Of a DNA stretch of 64,000 nucleotides, positions 57,365 to 64,000 are shown one piece after another. The stretch's first letter is position 1. Each line of letters starts with the position of its first letter. Below the pieces are notes generated by a model. That model made no database searches. It saw only the letters and a list, made by a program, of their open reading frames with translations, and was not told the origin of the DNA. Origin of the DNA: Galbibacter pacificus (GTDB lineage Bacteria > Bacteroidota > Bacteroidia > Flavobacteriales > Flavobacteriaceae); the NCBI RefSeq assembly GCF_029603155.1, contig NZ_JAPMUA010000001.1:868001-932000 (forward strand), read 5' to 3'. Made by a program: the position numbers and the translations under genes.

Positions 57365-57886
57365 TTACATTTCACTTTTGGTTTTTTTCATTATAAGTCC
57401 TGTGATTAATGATACAACAAAGCCAATAAAAATATTGAAAATTAAAATTATTGGATAAGTAACCCAAAAGAACTTGCGTTGCATTTCAATAGCTTGGTCT
57501 TGTTGTTCTGTGCTTAAATCAGGATTAGCTTCAATCATTTTAGCTCTGGTAATTTCGGCCAGTTTATCATGGTAATCAACTTCAATAAAGTTTATGTACA
57601 ATACAAGGTAAATCACTGTTATTACAGCGGCAATTGCTGCAACGCCCATTCCCACTTTAAGTGCTTGCCCTAACTCAAGATAGCCGTCGTTTGCTTTTTT
57701 AAATTGATAAATGGCAACAATGACAAGGGATACCAAGATAAGAGTAGAAACTATTTGTACACCCGTACTTTGTGAATATTGCATGTCCATAAAATGTAGC
57801 ATCAAGCTAAAAGCAATTCCGATTACCGAAGTGATGATTCCATACTTCAAAGCAAACTTTCCTGTTGTTGGTTGTGTATTTTCCAT
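57365..57886 (-). CDS. DUF4199 family membrane protein
   Basis: A 173-residue integral membrane protein with four predicted helices (about 13-31, 42-61, 78-100, 141-164) and a cytoplasmic or periplasmic helical insert (residues 103-138, EVDYHDKLAEITRAKMIEANPDLSTEQQDQA). The layout and the GLIMKKTK end are those of DUF4199, a Bacteroidota-specific family of unknown function often encoded next to a GT2 glycosyltransferase, as here. A shared role in sugar-lipid handling is only suggested by that neighbourhood. Confidence 0.85.
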   Translation of the reverse strand: MENTQPTTGKFALKYGIITSVIGIAFSLMLHFMDMQYSQSTGVQIVSTLILVSLVIVAIYQFKKANDGYLELGQALKVGMGVAAIAAVITVIYLVLYINFIEVDYHDKLAEITRAKMIEANPDLSTEQQDQAIEMQRKFFWVTYPIILIFNIFIGFVVSLITGLIMKKTKSEM

Positions 57887-57995
57887 TTTTTTGAATAGTT
57901 AATTAAGTTTTTATATAAAATTAGTGGTAATTCTTTTAATTTTGTTACAACTCATGTGAATAAAAAAAATACTTGCAATTTTCGGGGCAAAAAAA

Positions 57996-58025
57996 TTGGT
58001 TATCCAAAATAAATGCATAAATTTG
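57996..58025 (+). promoter_or_regulatory. promoter of rpmE2
   Basis: TTG (57996-57998), 19 nt, TAAATTTG (58018-58025): a complete match to the flavobacterial housekeeping promoter. Predicted transcription start near 58029, giving a leader of about 35 nt. Confidence 0.75.
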
Positions 58026-58064
58026 CACCTCGAAAAAATTCTGAAGTTTAAAAATATTAAGGCG

Positions 58065-58316
58065 ATGAAAAAAGGTATACATCCGGAAAATTATAGATTA
58101 GTAGCTTTTAAAGATATGTCTAATGAAGATGTATTTATTACAAAATCTACAGCAGAAACTAAAGAGACGATAGAAGTTGACGGTGTTGAATATCCTGTTA
58201 TTAAATTGGAGATTTCTAGGTCATCGCACCCTTACTATACAGGTAAGTCTAAATTGGTAGATACTGCTGGACGTATAGATAAGTTCAAGAACAAATACGC
58301 AAAGTTCAAAAAATAA
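58065..58316 (+). CDS. rpmE2: 50S ribosomal protein L31 type B
   Basis: Ribosomal protein of 83 residues from the ATG at 58065 (MKKGIHPENYRLVAFKDMSN). It has the type B features: no CxxC zinc motif, and the core RSSHPYYTGKSKLVDTAGRIDKFKNKYAKFK. The frame extends upstream to a TTG at 57996, but that codon is the -33 element of the promoter, so the longer version is excluded. Zinc-free L31 allows zinc release when the metal is scarce in other bacteria; no Zur-type site is recognised here and no zinc-binding paralogue is in the window. Confidence 0.96.
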   Translation: MKKGIHPENYRLVAFKDMSNEDVFITKSTAETKETIEVDGVEYPVIKLEISRSSHPYYTGKSKLVDTAGRIDKFKNKYAKFKK

Positions 58317-58335
58317 GAAACTTATATATTTCAAT

Positions 58336-58367
58336 AAAACCTCTGATACTTTTCAGGGGTTTTTTTT
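58336..58367 (+). terminator. rpmE2 terminator
   Basis: AAAACCTCTGA (58336-58346) pairs with TCAGGGGTTTT (58353-58363, one G-T pair), followed by a run of T residues to 58367. Confidence 0.9.
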
Positions 58368-58479
58368 GTTTACATACCCAGAAAACAGCAATGAACCCAT
58401 AAATTGCTTCTTAGGGCGTAAACTTTTTTAGAAATACCAATCAATATCCTATCTTTAATAAAATAAAAAATTGTACGCC

Positions 58480-59655
58480 ATGAACTATATTCTTTTTGAT
58501 GGTCCTGTTCGTAATGCCCTGCTTCCGTTTACATATACACGTCCGGTGGCAGACATACGCATAGGGATTTTAACGGTTCGCGAAAAGTGGGAAAAATACC
58601 TGGGCTATACAACCACCACGATTACCGAAGAATATCTTGCCGACAAGTACCCCATGGTGGAAATGGAACATAACATTCTTATAAATGCTTCTTTTTTGCC
58701 AAATGAAGATATAACCGAACTCATAAAAGGCCTTGAACCGGAACAGGCTATTTTTTACGGAGAAGAAGTTGTAGCCTTTTTTACTACGGAAGCTCAAGAA
58801 GAAGTAGATCTAAGTGCGTATGAAGCCATTGAATATGAAGGCGAAATTATACAGATACAAAATACATGGGATCTGTTCTCTAAAAACGGGGAGGCCATTG
58901 AAGCCGATTTCGATTTGATAACTTCCGGGAGAACAAGCCTGCCCTTGCCCAGTAGCAACAATGTAATTTCGCCCGAAAACATCTTTTTGGAAGAAGGCGT
59001 TAGCATTGAGTTCTGTACGTTAAACGCCTCGACAGGGCCCATTTATTTGGGCAAGAATTCCTTTGTAATGGAAGGCAGCATTATCCGTGGCGGTTTTGCT
59101 CTTGGAGAAAGCTCGGTGGTAAAAATGGGCGCACGTATTTATGGGCCAACCACTATTGGCCCCGGTTGTAAAATAGGGGGAGAGGTTACCAACTCTATTT
59201 TATTTGGCAACTCCAACAAAGGGCACGAAGGGTATCTGGGAAATTCCGTGTTGGGCGAGTGGTGCAACATAGGTGCAGATACCAATAGTTCTAATTTAAA
59301 AAACGATTATTCGCATATACGGCTTTGGGACTACGAAACCGAAAGTTTTGCAAAAACAGGGTTACAGTTTTGCGGCCTTTTAATGGGCGACCATAGCAAA
59401 TGCGGTATTAATACCATGTTTAATACCGGAACGGTAGTAGGTGTGAGCGCCAATATTTTTGGAAGCGGATACCCGCGCAATTTTATACCTAGTTTTAGTT
59501 GGGGCGGTGCGGCTGGTTTTGTAACCTATAAACCCGAAAAAGCATATCAAACGGCCGAGGCCATGATGCAGCGTCGGGGCTATGAGTTTACGGCTGGGGA
59601 GAAAGCTATATTGAACCATATTTTTGAAATCACCAAAAAATGGCGCAAAGATTAA
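58480..59655 (+). CDS. GlmU-like left-handed beta-helix protein
   Basis: Protein of 391 residues resembling a fused sugar-nucleotidyltransferase and hexapeptide acyltransferase. The N-terminal 170 residues (NYILFDGPVRNALLPFTYTRPVADIRIG) occupy the place of the pyrophosphorylase but lack its GxGTRM loop. From about 185 the left-handed beta-helix is clear (IYLGKNSFVMEGSIIRGGFALGESSVVKMGARIYGPTTIGPGCKIGGEV). This is the Bacteroidota GlmU-family group, and a GlmU role is unproven. ATG 58480 is preferred to 58471; a near-consensus TATCTTTA lies about 30 nt upstream. Confidence 0.85.
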   Translation: MNYILFDGPVRNALLPFTYTRPVADIRIGILTVREKWEKYLGYTTTTITEEYLADKYPMVEMEHNILINASFLPNEDITELIKGLEPEQAIFYGEEVVAFFTTEAQEEVDLSAYEAIEYEGEIIQIQNTWDLFSKNGEAIEADFDLITSGRTSLPLPSSNNVISPENIFLEEGVSIEFCTLNASTGPIYLGKNSFVMEGSIIRGGFALGESSVVKMGARIYGPTTIGPGCKIGGEVTNSILFGNSNKGHEGYLGNSVLGEWCNIGADTNSSNLKNDYSHIRLWDYETESFAKTGLQFCGLLMGDHSKCGINTMFNTGTVVGVSANIFGSGYPRNFIPSFSWGGAAGFVTYKPEKAYQTAEAMMQRRGYEFTAGEKAILNHIFEITKKWRKD

Positions 59656-59763
59656 CTTGCCAACACATTGACTATTAAGTGCGTAATCCCCTTGAATTAT
59701 CGGAATTGAAGTTGAACTGAAAAAACGCTTAGCTTGGTAGTTAATTCATACAAAAACCAAAGA

Positions 59764-60279
59764 CTAAATTTTCTTCATCTGTTGCTGCATCATTTTTATT
59801 TGATCTTTCAGCATGTTCTGTTTGTCCAGTTTTTTGGCTTCATTTAAAAGCATGGTAGCTTCGCGTTTACGTCTTTTCTGCATGGCAATACCTGCAAGGC
59901 TCAATTTGGCCATGGCAAGGTCGTAATCCATCGATAAGCCCAGCTTCAAGGCTTTCTTGAAATATTTTTCGGCTTCCGTTAGGTTGGTTTGAGAAGACAT
60001 AATGCCCTTTAGGTAGTTGTAATATCCCTGTTGCTTGGTTATAAGTGCGCTTTCGGGGTTTTTAATTCTGTTCAGCCATTTTTGGGTGCCGGCAAAATCC
60101 TGTTTTCGCATTCTTAAAAAGGCAAGTAAAATCATTTCATTTCTAAAATATAGGAACACAAAAATTCCGGCAAGTAGGATTAAAAAAATACCATTGCCTA
60201 TTTGGCCTTCAATAAATTGATAAATTGCATATGCAAGGATAAGTCCAGCTATTACTAGTTTTATATTTTTGTTGAACAT
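59764..60279 (-). CDS. small membrane protein with TPR-like tail
   Basis: From the ATG at 60279 the protein has 171 residues (MFNKNIKLVIAGLILAYAIYQ). Two closely spaced hydrophobic helices (about 7-23 and 27-46) are followed by a soluble helical part: RMRKQDFAGTQKWLNRIKNPESALITKQQGYYNYLKGIM and LTEAEKYFKKALKLGLSMDYDLAMAKLSLA resemble degenerate tetratricopeptide repeats. The longer frame from 60351 crosses a -7 box and is rejected. The family is conserved in flavobacteria but has no known function; TPR-like helices suggest protein-protein contact at the membrane. Confidence 0.8.
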   Translation of the reverse strand: MFNKNIKLVIAGLILAYAIYQFIEGQIGNGIFLILLAGIFVFLYFRNEMILLAFLRMRKQDFAGTQKWLNRIKNPESALITKQQGYYNYLKGIMSSQTNLTEAEKYFKKALKLGLSMDYDLAMAKLSLAGIAMQKRRKREATMLLNEAKKLDKQNMLKDQIKMMQQQMKKI

Positions 60280-60302
60280 ATTGGGAATTTTCAATTGAGG
60301 GG

Positions 60303-60310
60303 CAAAGGTA
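60303..60310 (-). promoter_or_regulatory. -7 element for the TPR-like membrane protein
   Basis: The minus strand reads TACCTTTG, a full TAnnTTTG match, 23 nt before the ATG at 60279. It decides against the upstream ATG at 60351. Confidence 0.5.
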
Positions 60311-60344
60311 ATAAAAACAAATAAAAATATTTTTAAAAAGGTAT

Positions 60345-60374
60345 TTGTCAAAGTAAAAAGTCTTTGTATATTTG
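60345..60374 (+). promoter_or_regulatory. promoter of rpmH
   Basis: TTG (60345-60347), 19 nt, TATATTTG (60367-60374): a complete match with the same 19-nt spacer as the rpmE2 promoter. The leader to the rpmH ATG is about 70 nt. Confidence 0.75.
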
Positions 60375-60447
60375 CGCCGCGCTTTTGTGAAGATACATTG
60401 CAAGCCGTTAATAGATAGAATTACAAAGAAGATAAAGATATTTAATA

Positions 60448-60606
60448 ATGAAAAGAACGTTTCAACCCTCAAAGAGAAAAAGAAGAAATAAGCACGGTTT
60501 CAGAGAAAGAATGGCCTCTGTGAACGGGAGAAAGGTGCTTGCCAGCAGAAGAGCAAAAGGCAGAAAAAAATTATCAGTTTCTTCTGAACCAAGACATAAG
60601 AAATAA
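60448..60606 (+). CDS. rpmH: 50S ribosomal protein L34
   Basis: Fifty-two residues, beginning MKRTFQPSKRKRRNKHGFRE and containing RMASVNGRKVLASRRAKGRKKL, an unmistakable L34. It is too short for most automatic gene lists. It stands alone between a full promoter and a strong terminator. The usual bacterial neighbours rnpA and dnaA are absent; carB follows instead, so the rpmH-rnpA operon found near the origin in many bacteria is not present here. Confidence 0.97.
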   Translation: MKRTFQPSKRKRRNKHGFRERMASVNGRKVLASRRAKGRKKLSVSSEPRHKK

Positions 60607-60633
60607 TGGTCATATTGATTATTAAAATATAGA

Positions 60634-60664
60634 GGTGTTACTTTTATTAGTAACACCTTTTTTT
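60634..60664 (+). terminator. rpmH terminator
   Basis: GGTGTTACT (60634-60642) pairs perfectly with AGTAACACC (60649-60657), followed by T residues to 60664. Confidence 0.92.
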
Positions 60665-60707
60665 ATATCCAACAACATCTTATATTTATACAACACTTTA
60701 TTAAAAA

Positions 60708-63560
60708 ATGCCAAAAAGAAAAGAACTTAAGAGTATACTCATAATAGGATCTGGCCCTATTATTATTGGACAAGCATGTGAATTTGACTACTCCGGGTCG
60801 CAAGCATTACGGTCATTGAGAGAAGACGGTATAGAAACCATCTTGATTAACAGCAATCCTGCAACAATCATGACAGACCCTTCTATGGCCGACCATGTGT
60901 ATTTAAAACCACTTACCACAAAATCTATTGTTGAAATATTAAAAAAACACCCAAATATAGATGCAGTGTTGCCAACCATGGGCGGTCAAACGGCGTTGAA
61001 CCTTTGTATAGAAGCCGATGAAAAAGGCATATGGGAAGATTTTGGGGTGAAAATCATTGGGGTCGATATCGATGCCATAAACATAACCGAAGACCGCGAA
61101 AAGTTCCGTGAGCTTATGGACAAAATTGGGGTTCCAATGGCGCCACAGGCAACCGCGACTTCCTTCTTAAAAGGAAAAGAAATAGCCCAGGAGTTTGGGT
61201 TCCCGTTGGTAATCAGGGCTTCTTATACCTTAGGTGGAGCCGGAGCTTCCATTGTCCATAAGCCAGAAGATTTTGACGAACTTTTAAGCCGTGGACTGGA
61301 AATATCACCAATCCATGAAGTAATGATAGACAAGGCCTTGATGGGGTGGAAAGAATACGAACTGGAGCTTTTAAGGGACGATAACGACAATGTGGTTATT
61401 ATCTGTACCATTGAAAACATGGACCCCATGGGGATCCATACCGGAGACTCCATTACCGTTGCTCCCGCCATGACGCTTTCTGACAGGACTTTTCAAAGAA
61501 TGCGGGATATGGCCATCCACATGATGCGAAGCATTGGGGATTTTGCCGGAGGATGTAATGTGCAATTTGCCGTAAGCCCAGATGAAAAAGAAGATATTAT
61601 TGCCATTGAAATCAACCCACGTGTATCCAGGTCGTCTGCATTGGCATCAAAAGCAACGGGTTACCCAATAGCAAAAATTGCCAGCAAATTGGCCATAGGT
61701 TATACACTGGATGAGTTGGACAACCAGATTACAAAATCTACTTCAGCCTTATTCGAGCCCACTTTGGATTATGTAATTGTAAAAATACCACGGTGGAACT
61801 TCGATAAATTTGAAGGTTCCGATAGGGAATTAGGCCTACAAATGAAAAGTGTTGGTGAAGTTATGGGAATTGGACGTTCTTTTCAAGAAGCATTGCACAA
61901 GGCAACGCAGTCTCTTGAAATTAAAAGGAACGGCCTTGGCGCAGACGGAAAAGGATATAAAGATTACGACCAGATAATAGATAAACTTACACATGCCAGT
62001 TGGGACCGTGTATTTGTAATATACGATGCCATCCAGATGGGTATTCCGTTAAGCCGTATACACGAAATTACCAAAATAGACATGTGGTTCTTGAGGCAAT
62101 ATGAAGAACTGCATTTCCTTGAAAAAGAAATATCTACGCATACTATAGAAACCTTGCCCAAAAGCTTGTTGCTGGAAGCAAAACAAAAAGGCTTTGCCGA
62201 CAGGCAAATAGCACACATGCTTAATTGTTGGGAAAGCGAAGTGCATACCAAGCGCGACGAACTTAACATAAACAGGATCTATAAATTGGTAGATACCTGT
62301 GCTGCCGAATTTAAGGCCATGACGCCATATTATTACTCAACTTTTGAAGATGAAGTTGAAACGGCCGACGGAAAACGTTTTTCGGATAACGAAAGTATAG
62401 TTTCCGATAAAAAGAAAATTGTGGTTCTTGGCTCTGGACCAAATAGAATAGGACAGGGAATTGAGTTTGATTACTGTTGCGTGCACGGGGTATTGGCTTC
62501 TGCCGAATGTGGCTACGAAACCATTATGATAAACTGTAACCCGGAAACAGTTTCAACCGATTTTGATACGGCCGATAAATTGTACTTCGAACCCGTTTTC
62601 TGGGAACACATCTACGATATCATCCGTCATGAAAAACCAGAAGGGGTAATTGTTCAACTTGGGGGGCAAACGGCACTTAAATTGGCAGAAAAACTGGATA
62701 AATACGGAATTAAAATTATCGGGACCAGTTTTGAATCTTTAGATTTGGCCGAAGACAGAGGAAGTTTTTCAACATTGCTTAAAGAGAACAATATTCCTTA
62801 TCCGGAATTTGGCGTGGCCGAAACCGCCGATGAAGCTCTTGCCTTGGCCGATGAGCTCGATTTTCCAATCTTGGTAAGACCTTCATACGTATTGGGTGGA
62901 CAGGGAATGAAAATTGTAATCAACAAAAAAGAATTGGAAGAACACGTGGTAGATTTGTTGAGAAAAATACCAAATAACAAATTGCTCTTGGACCACTACC
63001 TTGATGGCGCCATTGAAGCTGAAGCCGATGCGATTTGCGACGGGGAAGATGTGTACATTATTGGAATTATGGAACATATTGAACCGTGTGGTATTCACTC
63101 TGGAGACTCCAACGCAACCTTGCCGCCATTCAACATAGGCGACTTGGTATTGGAGCAGATTAAAGACCATACCAGAAAAATTGCCTTGGCACTAAATACA
63201 GTTGGGCTAATCAATATCCAGTTTGCCATTAAAGATGATAAGGTGTACATTATTGAAGCCAACCCACGCGCTTCCAGAACGGTGCCGTTTATTGCAAAAG
63301 CATATAAAGAACCGTACGTAAACTATGCTACCAAAGTAATGTTGGGCGAGAAAAAGATAAAGGACTTTAATTTCAACCCGAAATTAGAAGGATATGCCAT
63401 AAAGCAACCGGTATTCTCTTTCAATAAGTTCCCGAACGTTAATAAAACATTGGGTCCCGAAATGAAAAGTACAGGAGAAAGCATTTTGTTTATCGATAGT
63501 TTAAGAGACGATGATTTCTACGATTTATACCAAAGAAGAAAAATGTATTTAAGTAAGTAA
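60708..63560 (+). CDS. carB: carbamoyl-phosphate synthase large subunit lacking the allosteric domain
   Basis: Makes carbamoyl phosphate for pyrimidines and arginine. The 950 residues contain two homologous ATP-grasp halves: SILIIGSGPIIIGQACEFDYSG opens the first, KIVVLGSGPNRIGQGIEFDYCCVHG the second. The ATP-binding RASYTLGGAGASIV and RPSYVLGGQGMKIV and the metal-binding EINPRVSRSSALASKATGYP and EANPRASRTVPFIAKAY are in place. The protein stops soon after the second half (LFIDSLRDDDFYDLYQRRK), so the C-terminal MGS-like domain of about 130 residues, which binds UMP, IMP and ornithine in E. coli CarB (1073 residues), is absent. carA is not in the window. Confidence 0.96.
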   Translation: MPKRKELKSILIIGSGPIIIGQACEFDYSGSQALRSLREDGIETILINSNPATIMTDPSMADHVYLKPLTTKSIVEILKKHPNIDAVLPTMGGQTALNLCIEADEKGIWEDFGVKIIGVDIDAINITEDREKFRELMDKIGVPMAPQATATSFLKGKEIAQEFGFPLVIRASYTLGGAGASIVHKPEDFDELLSRGLEISPIHEVMIDKALMGWKEYELELLRDDNDNVVIICTIENMDPMGIHTGDSITVAPAMTLSDRTFQRMRDMAIHMMRSIGDFAGGCNVQFAVSPDEKEDIIAIEINPRVSRSSALASKATGYPIAKIASKLAIGYTLDELDNQITKSTSALFEPTLDYVIVKIPRWNFDKFEGSDRELGLQMKSVGEVMGIGRSFQEALHKATQSLEIKRNGLGADGKGYKDYDQIIDKLTHASWDRVFVIYDAIQMGIPLSRIHEITKIDMWFLRQYEELHFLEKEISTHTIETLPKSLLLEAKQKGFADRQIAHMLNCWESEVHTKRDELNINRIYKLVDTCAAEFKAMTPYYYSTFEDEVETADGKRFSDNESIVSDKKKIVVLGSGPNRIGQGIEFDYCCVHGVLASAECGYETIMINCNPETVSTDFDTADKLYFEPVFWEHIYDIIRHEKPEGVIVQLGGQTALKLAEKLDKYGIKIIGTSFESLDLAEDRGSFSTLLKENNIPYPEFGVAETADEALALADELDFPILVRPSYVLGGQGMKIVINKKELEEHVVDLLRKIPNNKLLLDHYLDGAIEAEADAICDGEDVYIIGIMEHIEPCGIHSGDSNATLPPFNIGDLVLEQIKDHTRKIALALNTVGLINIQFAIKDDKVYIIEANPRASRTVPFIAKAYKEPYVNYATKVMLGEKKIKDFNFNPKLEGYAIKQPVFSFNKFPNVNKTLGPEMKSTGESILFIDSLRDDDFYDLYQRRKMYLSK

Positions 63561-63593
63561 AATACATTTTTGCTAATGGTTTGATAAAAATGC

Positions 63594-63625
63594 AAAGCTG
63601 CTAAAGAAATTTGGCAGCTTTTTTT
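63594..63625 (+). terminator. carB terminator
   Basis: AAAGCTGC (63594-63601) pairs with GCAGCTTT (63614-63621), with T residues to 63625. Confidence 0.88.
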
Positions 63626-63645
63626 GTTCTAAAATTATTGCAATA

Positions 63646-64000
63646 TCAAGAAAAGAAAATAAACAGGAGGGAAGCCATAATAGCAATTCCAAAACTAAGA
63701 AGCGTACCAATTAATATATATTCGGTTAGTTTGCGGTCTTTGGCTTCGGTAAGGTCGCTAAACCTAAAAATAGACTTTGCGGCAATTAAAAAGCCCACGC
63801 CTTCCCAATGGTTAGTAACTATAAAAACAAAAACCAGTAAACGTTCCAGCATTCCTATGTATTTTCCAGCATTTTCAAGAGAGTCGCCCTTGTCCATTTC
63901 GGTTTTAGGCGTGTAAATAGAAATAAGGGTTTTAATGATAATGGAAGTTGGGTGCGTTAAAAATATAATCGAAGAAACAATCAACAGAAATTGTTTCCCA
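63646..64000 (-). CDS. DUF3307 family membrane protein, C-terminal part (5' end outside window)
   Basis: The frame is open through the right edge, so only the last 118 residues or so are seen; a TTG at 63984 is not the true start. GDSLENAGKYIGMLERLLVFVFIVTNHWEGVGFLIAAKSIFRFSDLTEAKDRKLTEYILIGTLLSFGIAI is the conserved C-terminal segment of DUF3307 proteins, with two membrane helices around it. The family is predicted integral membrane, function unknown, and is often encoded beside a SatD-like protein, which would lie to the right of the window. Confidence 0.85.
   Translation of the reverse strand, partial: GKQFLLIVSSIIFLTHPTSIIIKTLISIYTPKTEMDKGDSLENAGKYIGMLERLLVFVFIVTNHWEGVGFLIAAKSIFRFSDLTEAKDRKLTEYILIGTLLSFGIAIMASLLFIFFS

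Noticed and set aside
60448..60606. Origin of replication suggested by rpmH
   Set aside because: No dnaA, rnpA, gidA or DnaA-box cluster is nearby; carB follows rpmH, so this is not an oriC neighbourhood.
1..64000. tRNA, rRNA, tmRNA or RNase P RNA genes
   Set aside because: Every spacer was scanned for tRNA-like cloverleaf arms and T-loop sequence; none found.
1..64000. CRISPR arrays, prophage or insertion sequences
   Set aside because: No regularly spaced direct repeats of CRISPR size, no transposase, integrase or phage structural gene.

Overview
The window is a stretch of ordinary chromosome from a low-GC member of the Flavobacteriaceae (Bacteroidota). Four things point to this. The promoters match the flavobacterial consensus TTG-N17-23-TAnnTTTG. 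Starts have A-rich upstream sequence rather than Shine-Dalgarno motifs. Family content is typical of the group (DUF4199, DUF4920, MnmD without MnmC2, a 950-residue CarB, a GlmU-like beta-helix protein, type B L31, a sigma-54-type regulator without a DNA-binding domain, an ECF sigma operon with a Spy-like 'sensor'). Short palindromic repeats sit in several spacers. I find no rRNA, tRNA, CRISPR array, prophage, insertion sequence or origin. Coding sequence fills roughly nine tenths of the window.

Layout. 0-4.2 kb: glnB-amtB nitrogen sensing and uptake, a fluoride channel, a membrane-anchored SRPBCC/GyrI protein and two small membrane proteins. 4.2-8.9 kb: a MazG-like pyrophosphohydrolase, ilvE, a DUF4920 lipoprotein overlapping mnmD, a TIGR01777 SDR protein and a YceI lipoprotein. 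8.9-15.6 kb: the grpE-dnaJ heat-shock unit, a NatAB-type ABC exporter, MscS and the sigma-54-type response regulator. 15.6-20.1 kb: a metallo-beta-lactamase-fold lipoprotein, a coiled-coil exported protein, PPK2 and an M28 peptidase. 20.3-33.8 kb: a GT39-type membrane glycosyltransferase, guaA, a LysM/receptor protein, an OsmC protein, pyrG, yidC, a fasciclin lipoprotein, mnmA, a nitronate monooxygenase and a half-length DUF1456 protein. 34.0-42.0 kb: a fatty-acid degradation block marR-fadN-fadA-fadE plus fadD. 42.3-52.4 kb: purL, an SGNH hydrolase, endonuclease I, an RsmB-like methyltransferase and an ECF sigma/anti-sigma/sensor operon. 52.4-64 kb: an MsbA-like ABC exporter, phosphoglucomutase, a GT2 glycosyltransferase, L31, the GlmU-like protein, L34, carB and the end of a DUF3307 gene.

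How the genes work together. Nucleotide synthesis is strongly represented (guaA, pyrG, purL, carB), but scattered rather than in one operon. The beta-oxidation genes form one minus-strand operon behind a MarR repressor gene, whose promoter carries a near-perfect 28-bp palindrome; the gene order matches the fadNAE operon of Bacillus. The heat-shock unit has a 9-bp inverted repeat over its -7 box, a possible 17-codon leader peptide, a DnaJ with only one of the two usual zinc centres, and a promoter-to-terminator unit just downstream that could make a small RNA.

No wholly new multi-gene system is evident. The observations most worth following are the regulatory architecture around grpE-dnaJ, the marR and SRPBCC operators, -7 boxes placed 3-4 nt before start codons (predicted leaderless mRNAs), the regulator lacking a DNA-binding domain and the canonical GAFTGA loop, and several structured intergenic repeats. 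All functional assignments come from motif recognition by eye; no database search was run.
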